From contig NZ_JXDL01000001.1 in NCBI RefSeq assembly GCF_001590795.1, positions 2,034,421 through 2,098,420 on the forward strand: a DNA stretch of 64,000 nt, given 5' to 3'. Under the pieces are notes generated by a model. That model was not told the DNA's origin, made no database searches, and saw only the letters and a program-made list of their open reading frames with translations. Position 1 is the stretch's first letter, and every line of letters begins with the position of its first letter. Origin of the DNA: Bradyrhizobium sp. AT1 (lineage in GTDB: Bacteria; Pseudomonadota; Alphaproteobacteria; Rhizobiales; Xanthobacteraceae). Of this stretch, positions 58,624-64,000 are shown piece by piece. The translations under genes and the position numbers were made by a program.

Positions 58624-60048
58624 TCATCCCACCCCGCCCGCGTCTGCGTGCAGCAAGGTCCGCGACCGGCGCGTGACGGGCCTGCTCGCACGTCCGATCG
58701 AGGCAAGGATCTCGATCCGCCCACCGGGAGCCGGGCCGATGACCAGCCGGAAGCCGTGCAGCTTGACGATGGCGGCGACCAGGCTCAGTCCGAGCCCGAC
58801 GCCGGGCGTGTTACGCATCTTGTCGGAGCGGTAGAATCGCCGCAGCACCGCCTCGCGCTCCTGCTCGCTGATGCCGGGCCCGGTGTCGCTCACGCGCACC
58901 AGCGCAGTGTCGTCCTCGGCGTCGAGGCGAAGTTCCACCCGTCCGCCTGACGGCGTGAACTTGATGGCATTGTCGACGAGATTGGCGACCGCCTCGAACA
59001 AGAGGTCCCGGTCGCCCCACACCTGCACGTGACGCTCGGTGACGGCACCGAGCCTGATGCGCTTGTCCTCGGCGATGGGTTCGTAGAGGTCGCAGACCTC
59101 GCGCAGGATCTCGTCGAGCGCGACGTCGCCAAAGCCGGCCATGCGCCGGTTGTTCTCGATCTCGGTCAGGCGCAGCAGAGCCGTCACGATCGCGAGCGAC
59201 TGGTCGATGCCGGCGATGGCCTTGTCCGTGACGTCCTGGAGCTGTTCCAGCGTTGCCGCATGCGTCCGCCCGCGCTCCAGCGCCAGGCGGACCCGGGTCA
59301 GCGGAGTCCGGAGATCATGAGCAATGTCGTTTCCGAGGCCGGCGAGCGCATTGATCATCATCTCCATCTCGTCGAGCATGCCGTTGACGATCCTGGCCAA
59401 CCGCGCGAACGGATCGTCCGCGCCGCTCTCCGGAAGCCGTTCGCGAAGCTCGCCGGCGACGATGCGCTGGACCCGCTGGTTAACCTCCTCCACGCGTCTT
59501 TGCGCGCGGAAGCTGAGCCAGGCACCGGCGAGCAGGCAAAGGCTGAAGGCCGGCAGCAGGCCCAGGGCGAGAGCCTCGCCCACCACGCTCGCGATCTCGC
59601 GCGTCTCGTCGACGTTCCGTCCCATCACCAGAACATCGCCGCCATCGAGGCGCCTGCCGACGGCCCTGACGACCGGAACGTGGGATGTCGGCTTCTGCAA
59701 TAGATCCAGTTGCACGCCCTGCACGGCGCCATCGGGTTCGAGCTGGCGCGGCAGATGGTCGATGTTGCCGGCCAGCCTGTTGCCGCCGGCATCGAACAGT
59801 CCCGCGTATTGCACACCTCTTGAATCCTGCGCGAGGTGATCCGCGATGGCGTTCAGGCGGCGGGACGGGGGCAAGTCTGCGATAAAGCGGATCTGCGTGG
59901 TGATCATGCGATCGGACCGCGCGACCAGATAGGCATCGAGCTTCCAGTAGATGAATGCGAACAGGGCAACCACGAACAGCGCGAAGGCGGCCGCAACGGC
60001 GAGGGCCCAGAGGAACGTGCTGGAGCGGATCAACTGGATCTGGTGCAT
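58624..60048 (-). CDS. Two-component sensor histidine kinase
   Basis: Membrane kinase of 474 residues. Helices at about 11-36 and 158-180 enclose a periplasmic sensor of about 120 residues, then a HAMP linker (178-230), the H box GNDIAHDLRTPLTRVRLALE with His244, and the ATPase motifs NLVDNAIKFTPSGG, DTGPGIS and GVGLGLSLVAAIVKLHG. It follows the OmpR-type regulator by nine bases and is followed by the sigma factor gene after 52 bases. The signal could be membrane or antibiotic stress, given the efflux genes downstream; this is inference. Confidence 0.93.
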   Translation of the reverse strand: MHQIQLIRSSTFLWALAVAAAFALFVVALFAFIYWKLDAYLVARSDRMITTQIRFIADLPPSRRLNAIADHLAQDSRGVQYAGLFDAGGNRLAGNIDHLPRQLEPDGAVQGVQLDLLQKPTSHVPVVRAVGRRLDGGDVLVMGRNVDETREIASVVGEALALGLLPAFSLCLLAGAWLSFRAQRRVEEVNQRVQRIVAGELRERLPESGADDPFARLARIVNGMLDEMEMMINALAGLGNDIAHDLRTPLTRVRLALERGRTHAATLEQLQDVTDKAIAGIDQSLAIVTALLRLTEIENNRRMAGFGDVALDEILREVCDLYEPIAEDKRIRLGAVTERHVQVWGDRDLLFEAVANLVDNAIKFTPSGGRVELRLDAEDDTALVRVSDTGPGISEQEREAVLRRFYRSDKMRNTPGVGLGLSLVAAIVKLHGFRLVIGPAPGGRIEILASIGRASRPVTRRSRTLLHADAGGVG

Positions 60049-60057
60049 GGCCCGCCC

Positions 60058-60738
60058 CTACCGCCGCGAGCGCAGAACGAAGCCGGAGCCTCGCACGTTG
60101 TGGATCAGCGGCACCTCGCCGGGACCGTCGACCTTGTGGCGAAGCCGGCCCATATGGACGTCGATCAGGTTGGTGGTGGCTGGCACGAATTTGTAGTTCC
60201 AGACCTCCTCGAGCAGCATCGCGCGGGTCAGCAGCTGATCGCTCCGGCGCATCATGTATTCGAGCAACCGGAATTCGCGCGGCAGCAGGTCGAGCTCACG
60301 TTCGCCGCGCCTCGCGGTCCGCTCGATCAAGTCGAGCTGCAGCGGCCCGACCTGAAGGACCGTTTGGCGGCTGTCGCTCGGCCGACGCAGCAGCGCCTCG
60401 ATCCGGGCGACGAGCTCGACCAGCGCGAACGGCTTCGTGAGATAATCATCCCCGCCCATGCGCAACCCGCGCACCCGATCGTCGACGGCGCCCAGCGCAC
60501 TCAACACCAGAACGGGCGTCCTGACCTGATCCTTGCGCAAGGCCTCGATGACGGTCAGCCCGTCCATGCCCGGCAGCATGCGATCGACGATCATGGCATC
60601 GTGGCTCGACGTGCGGGCCCGGCCGAGACCGTCTACACCGTCGGCGGTCCACTGCACCTCGAAGCCGCGATCGGCGAGCTCGGCGACGATGACCTCGGCG
60701 GTCTCGGTGTCGTCCTCGATCAGGAGAATCCGGTTCAT
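60058..60738 (-). CDS. OmpR-family response regulator
   Basis: Regulator of 226 residues. The receiver has IEDD at 7-10, phosphoacceptor Asp52 in MIVDRMLPGMDG and Lys in YLTKPFALVEL. The C-terminal winged helix includes LLPREFRLLEYMMRRSDQLL and IDVHMGRLRHKVDGPGEVPL. The start MNRILLIEDD at 60738 matches the family. ATG at 60747 and ATG at 60813 are in frame; the latter overlaps the stop of a 38-codon frame and follows GGGGG, so a longer form is possible. It heads the block of kinase, sigma factor and RND pump genes. Confidence 0.92.
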   Translation of the reverse strand: MNRILLIEDDTETAEVIVAELADRGFEVQWTADGVDGLGRARTSSHDAMIVDRMLPGMDGLTVIEALRKDQVRTPVLVLSALGAVDDRVRGLRMGGDDYLTKPFALVELVARIEALLRRPSDSRQTVLQVGPLQLDLIERTARRGERELDLLPREFRLLEYMMRRSDQLLTRAMLLEEVWNYKFVPATTNLIDVHMGRLRHKVDGPGEVPLIHNVRGSGFVLRSRR

Positions 60739-60809
60739 GGCTGCCATCCGGCGTTCCGCAGAGCGCTTTGGCTTGCGGCGCAAATGCTCCTGCTCGGCGG
60801 CACGCGGTG

Positions 60810-60926
60810 TCATGATCGACCCCCGCCCGTTGCCGAGGCGCGGCGCTGATGCCGCTTGATGCCGGCCACCCGCTGCGTGACGAGGTAATGCCGCAACCAC
60901 CGGGGTGCCATTAAATTCGAGTTCAT
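60810..60926 (-). CDS. Possible basic small ORF coupled to the response regulator
   Basis: A 38-codon frame (MNSNLMAPRWLRHYLVTQRV onward) ends RASATGGGRS with its TGA overlapping the ATG at 60813 as ATGA. The peptide is strongly basic and has no known relative. It could be a leader ORF that tunes regulator translation, or chance. The remaining DNA up to 61229 shows no gene. Confidence 0.3.
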   Translation of the reverse strand: MNSNLMAPRWLRHYLVTQRVAGIKRHQRRASATGGGRS

Positions 60927-61229
60927 GATGTCGGCCTCGCTCTCCACGCGCAGCACAACTGCAGAGGCGATCGGTCTCGCCGATGTGGTGATCATCTTCC
61001 GGGCTCCATTGCGAGCTGCGCCGGATCGAACATAGGCAGTCAACGCAGGCGCTGTCGTTTCAAGGACCACGGATGTTATGCTTTCGCACGATCGTGGTTG
61101 CGAGACAGGATCAGCTCACGGGCGGTTGAACCGCGGTGAGGAAATCGTGCGTTTGAATCGCGTCCGATCGTTCGCACATCGAAGGCGAGCCGGCTCGATC
61201 CGGCCCGATGCCGTCAATGGAGAGATCGA

Positions 61230-61475
61230 ATGACCACGTCCAAACTGCTTTCGATGGGATTGATCGCAGCCGCCATGCTGGGCGGCCCCGCCATGGCGCG
61301 TGAGCACCATCGCATGGTGCAGCAGCCCATGGTGGAAGCCGACACCGTCGCAACGAACGCACCGTTCTATCAGGGCGAACGCGCCTGCATTCCGGCACCG
61401 CGCGTCGGCGCTTTCGCCACCGCGCCGTGGACCGGCAACAACGTGCCCTGCGAACCCGGCACGGGCAGCTACTGA
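61230..61475 (+). CDS. Small exported protein, GAxATAPW/PCEP family (copy 2)
   Basis: 81 residues: a signal peptide (1-23, ending AMA) very like that of the protein at 48880 (MTTxKLLSxGL), then a His/Met-rich stretch and the shared ending with Cys-x-Pro-Ala-Pro-x-VGAFATAPW, PCEP and a terminal Tyr. Two cysteines are conserved between the copies. GGAGAG lies before the ATG. Its own terminator follows. Divergent from the two-component/RND block. Function unknown. Confidence 0.78.
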   Translation: MTTSKLLSMGLIAAAMLGGPAMAREHHRMVQQPMVEADTVATNAPFYQGERACIPAPRVGAFATAPWTGNNVPCEPGTGSY

Positions 61476-61531
61476 TCACGTCGACGCGACCAGCCGGATC
61501 ACGCGGCGGGACGCAGCACATGGAATGACAA

Positions 61532-61562
61532 GGGAGCGGGCCGCGCTGGCAGGCCCGCTCCC
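61532..61562 (+). terminator. Hairpin terminator of the exported protein gene
   Basis: GGGAGCGGGCC (61532-61542) pairs exactly with GGCCCGCTCCC (61552-61562) around a 9-base loop; TCACTTTCG follows. Confidence 0.7.
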
Positions 61563-61737
61563 TCACTTTCGTCGCGGCGATGCGGCGGGATCACCTTGGC
61601 GAGCGGCGCAGACGTCTCTGACTGCGAATTCAGTTGGACTGGCGCGCATAGTCCCTACCTCTCCCTGATCACTGGCCTGTTCATCCGCTGCTCGAGGCAC
61701 AGCATGGCCGAGCAGCGCAACACGAGAGGAGTCATCC

Positions 61738-62106
61738 ATGAAACGGACAATCATGATTCTGGCGACAGCAGCGCTCGCCTCGACACTCGCCATCGGTGCG
61801 GCCAACGCGCATGGTGGCGGTGGTCACGGCGGCTTTGGCGGTGGGGGCTTCGGCGGCGGCCATGCGGGCTTCGGCGGCGGCGCGCATTTCGGCGGCATAG
61901 GCCACGCGGGAGGTTTTGGCGGCGGAGGCGCCCGGTTCGGCGGCGAGCATCTCGGCTTCGCCGGTCATGGCGGCGACTTTCGCCAGCACGCATTCCACCA
62001 CTTCGGCCGCATCCGGTCCGGCTATGGATTCTACGGCGCCTATCCGGATTGCTATGACTGGTATGATTTCCATCCTTCCCAACCGCTGCCGCTGAGCTGC
62101 AGCTGA
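61738..62106 (+). CDS. Gly/His-rich exported protein
   Basis: 122 residues with a signal peptide (1-24, ending ANA), then a long Gly-, His- and Phe-rich tract of GGFGGG-type repeats and a tail with YPDCYDWYDFHPSQPLPLSC. The His-Gly tract could bind metal, and the tail cysteines could pair. Such proteins are common surface or periplasmic proteins in Bradyrhizobium with no assigned role. Low complexity makes homology unreliable. Confidence 0.72.
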   Translation: MKRTIMILATAALASTLAIGAANAHGGGGHGGFGGGGFGGGHAGFGGGAHFGGIGHAGGFGGGGARFGGEHLGFAGHGGDFRQHAFHHFGRIRSGYGFYGAYPDCYDWYDFHPSQPLPLSCS

Positions 62107-62120
62107 CCAGCGATCACGCG

Positions 62121-62142
62121 TCGATCGGTCCGGTCCGATCGA
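62121..62142 (+). terminator. Hairpin after the Gly-rich protein gene
   Basis: TCGATCGG (62121-62128) pairs with CCGATCGA (62135-62142) across a 6-base loop, 14 bases after the stop. No T-run. Confidence 0.45.
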
Positions 62143-62937
62143 GCGCACGGCGCCTTCGTCTAGGACGGAGACGGTGCAACCACGGGATGCTCTCTCGAGA
62201 GCATCTCGAACTCCACGCATGCCCGCAATCGCGAGTATCGTTGTTGCACCACGATGCGCACGACTGCGGACTTTCCAGGAGGCTGCCGCTCGCGTGAACG
62301 TCATGGAAATTGTAGGCCCAAGGAGGAGTGCGCCAACGATCTCAAAAATCGAGGGTACGTTTCCGTTGCTGGCGATCTTGGGACCGCGCAGAAGAAAGCC
62401 GCGGCCCTGCACATTGAGTTTGCAGCCGAATAGGAGTGAGACCTCTGGCAATCAGCGTGCTGGACGATCGATCTGAAGTTCACTAGTTTGGTATCGTATT
62501 TGGATTGTAAGTATCTGCCGGAAGAAGGTTTCGATTGTGAGTGCTATTGCCGTCGGCATTGGCTTCAGACTACCGGGATATATCGTCTCGCCAGACGCAG
62601 CGGAGTCCGTCCGGAGCGGCCACGTTGCGGGATTTGGGGGCCGCGGCCGAACCGGCGGACCGCCTTCCCCTGGAGTCCCGACGCACGCCGCCCATCGAGC
62701 GGCCCGCGTTGTTGCGGCATATGATCATCGAGGATCTCGGTATCATCTTGCGCCGCAGGGGGAATCCAGGCCGCTCACTTTGCGATTGCGACCTCGACTG
62801 ACTCGGGACGCTCCAACTGCTGATCACTTGAAGCCGACACCGGCATTCGGCTCCCCGCCGGGGACGCGACGACCGTACGCGCACTGGCCGACAAACCGGG
62901 GTGATGCAAGGACTGCATCTAGCCTAAGCGGTTGCCC
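62143..62937. other. Gene-poor stretch with a possible ketosynthase remnant
   Basis: No intact gene is visible. A frame from GTG at 62537 begins with AIAVGIGFRLPG followed by YIVSPDA, which resembles the first residues of polyketide synthase ketosynthase domains (consensus about IAVVGIGCRFPG then a SP-D element). The resemblance ends after about 25 residues and the rest is low-complexity. If real, it is the decayed start of a polyketide synthase gene. Codon use is mixed and the segment could be an insertion boundary. Confidence 0.3.
62186..62205. repeat. 20-base palindrome in the intergenic region
   Basis: GATGCTCTC (62186-62194) and GAGAGCATC (62197-62205) are exact inverse arms with a 2-base spacer. 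It may be a protein-binding site. It lies in a 795-base gene-poor stretch between the Gly-rich gene and the acyltransferase gene. Confidence 0.4.
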
Positions 62938-64000
62938 ATGACTGATCTGCGTCCGCTGCACGACTGGTCGGGACCTCCTGCAACGCTGACTCTCTGGCGC
63001 CCGTCTGCTGCATCAATGGAAAGTGCGAAGCTCGCACCGGTGTCGCCCGTATTACCCAGTTACGAACAGGAACAGCATCTGCGCGCCTTCCGCGCGTGTG
63101 AGCAGCGGCACGAGTCGATGGCGCGGCTGCTTGTCGTTGTGTGGGACGAAGCCGGCCGGTGTGACCTCAGGGCCATGACCCATGTTGTGACTGCACATCT
63201 GCGTAGGCACGACACTTATCATAGCTGGTTCGAGGAGCGCGGCGAAGCAATAGTACGACACGTACTGACGGATCCTGCGGCGATCGAGATGGACTGTTCG
63301 ACGTTGGGTGAGGTCAGCGCGGAGGATTGGCAAGAGCATGTCATTGCGACCCCTGCACCGTTCGCGTGGGATTGCTTTCGCTTCGGCGCTCTCCAGCACA
63401 CAACCGGGTTCACTTGCTTTGCAAGCATTGACCACTTGCACGCCGATGCGACCGTTGTCGCGTTCCTGATGGCGGAGATCCGCTCAGCGTATCGCGCTGT
63501 GCGCGACGGCCAGACGTCGCTTCAATTCGGTCCGCCGGGGAGCTATCTAGCTTACTGCAGCAGTCAGCGCCAGCGCGCAGCCACGACAACGTTGGCGGAT
63601 CCTGAGGTGAAGGAGTGGATCGCGTTCCTGCATCGCAACGATGGGCGGACGCCGTCTTTCGCGTTGCCGCTCGGGGTGCTGGAGGATCGCTATCAGGCCG
63701 AGTATGTACACGTGGATGTCCTAGATGATGCCGTCATGGCCGCGTTCGAGTCCGCATGCCACGCTTCCGGCGCGCGGGTGATCGGAGGCCTGTTGGCCTG
63801 CGCGGCCCTGACCGAACGGGAATTGGCTGGGCGCTTGCGCTACAGTATTGTCACTCCCACAACGACGCGAAGATCGGCACCGGGTTTCAGAACGACCGGC
63901 TGGTGCGTTGGATTGGTGCCCATCGATTTCGAGGTCCAAGAACGAACGTTTGCGCAACTCGCCTTCACGGCCCAGCGTAACTTTGACGAACGGCGAGGCC
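62938..64000 (+). CDS. PapA-like condensation-domain acyltransferase (3' end beyond window)
   Basis: An open frame of 354 codons runs from ATG at 62938 to the window edge without a stop. It belongs to the condensation/acyltransferase superfamily and closely resembles mycobacterial PapA1-PapA3, which acylate trehalose lipids with polyketide chains. The landmarks are CDLRAMTHVVTAHLRRHDTY followed by HSWFE, IDHLHADA at about 165-172 (the HHxxxDG site with the final Gly changed to Ala), FESACHASGARVIGGLLACA, and a GW-x-x-GLVPID strand. No ribosome site is evident; TTG at 62932 is an alternative. Many codons such as ATA, GTA, TTA, CGA and ACA are rare in neighbouring genes, indicating recent transfer. 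Confidence 0.8.
   Translation, partial: MTDLRPLHDWSGPPATLTLWRPSAASMESAKLAPVSPVLPSYEQEQHLRAFRACEQRHESMARLLVVVWDEAGRCDLRAMTHVVTAHLRRHDTYHSWFEERGEAIVRHVLTDPAAIEMDCSTLGEVSAEDWQEHVIATPAPFAWDCFRFGALQHTTGFTCFASIDHLHADATVVAFLMAEIRSAYRAVRDGQTSLQFGPPGSYLAYCSSQRQRAATTTLADPEVKEWIAFLHRNDGRTPSFALPLGVLEDRYQAEYVHVDVLDDAVMAAFESACHASGARVIGGLLACAALTERELAGRLRYSIVTPTTTRRSAPGFRTTGWCVGLVPIDFEVQERTFAQLAFTAQRNFDERRG

Noticed and set aside
62174-62476. 100-codon plus-strand frame in the gene-poor stretch
   Set aside because: No ribosome site or domain; composition like non-coding high-GC DNA.

Overview
The window looks like chromosomal DNA of a high-GC alphaproteobacterium of the Bradyrhizobium/Rhodopseudomonas group. 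The evidence is the gene content: tandem DctP-type TRAP receptors, a DivJ/PleC-like kinase with a CtrA-type box, a FixL/FixJ-like pair, an RpoH paralogue, a cyanide-insensitive-type bd oxidase and YdeP with FdhD. Short inverted repeats of the kind scattered through Bradyrhizobium genomes, and an alphaproteobacterial anti-Shine-Dalgarno small RNA, point the same way. No rRNA, tRNA, CRISPR array or intact insertion sequence is visible. Two edge features matter: a sensor kinase whose stop codon is the first three bases, and an acyltransferase gene that runs off the right end.

Layout. 1-5.7 kb: a TctE/TctD-like two-component pair, a MarR regulator with a cysteine cluster, and a flavin monooxygenase whose leader folds over its own ribosome site. 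6-16.3 kb: two tandem TRAP receptors, Mrp, a VOC protein, a 3-hydroxyisobutyrate-dehydrogenase-like enzyme, an NhaD antiporter, the DivJ-like kinase, a DUF1289 protein, a clan AA protease and dusA, with a beheaded phage-type integrase at the 5' end of dusA. 16.9-22.9 kb: an AraC regulator, a kinase/FixJ-like regulator/single receiver set, a second AraC regulator and an alpha-r14-like small RNA. 23-30 kb: a hydrolase, exported small proteins, and RND efflux operon 1, which ends in a FlK-like thioesterase. 30.1-41.7 kb: a stress and respiration block (YdeP oxidoreductase, oxalate decarboxylase, CydAB, YoaK-like protein, FdhD, Dps, cytochrome b561, catalase-like peroxidase, SDR).

41.8-52.4 kb holds three large paralogues, each a winged helix fused to a STAND ATPase and a TPR-like tail, with three small exported proteins lying between the second and third. 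52.4-60.7 kb is a minus-strand block in the order response regulator, kinase, RpoH-like sigma factor, RND permease, adaptor, exported Pro/Ser/Gly-rich protein (RND operon 2). 61-62.1 kb has two more small exported proteins, one a paralogue of a protein in the STAND cluster. The right edge carries a mycobacterial PapA-like acyltransferase with codon use unlike the rest.

How the parts may fit (inference). Oxalate decarboxylase makes formate while consuming a proton; the molybdopterin oxidoreductase and FdhD suggest formate or acid handling; bd oxidase, Dps and the peroxidase fit oxidative or low-oxygen stress. Both RND operons carry an exported low-complexity protein in the operon. The best candidates for undescribed biology are the STAND regulator triplet with its exported proteins, the RND-linked exported proteins, and the structured leader of the monooxygenase gene.
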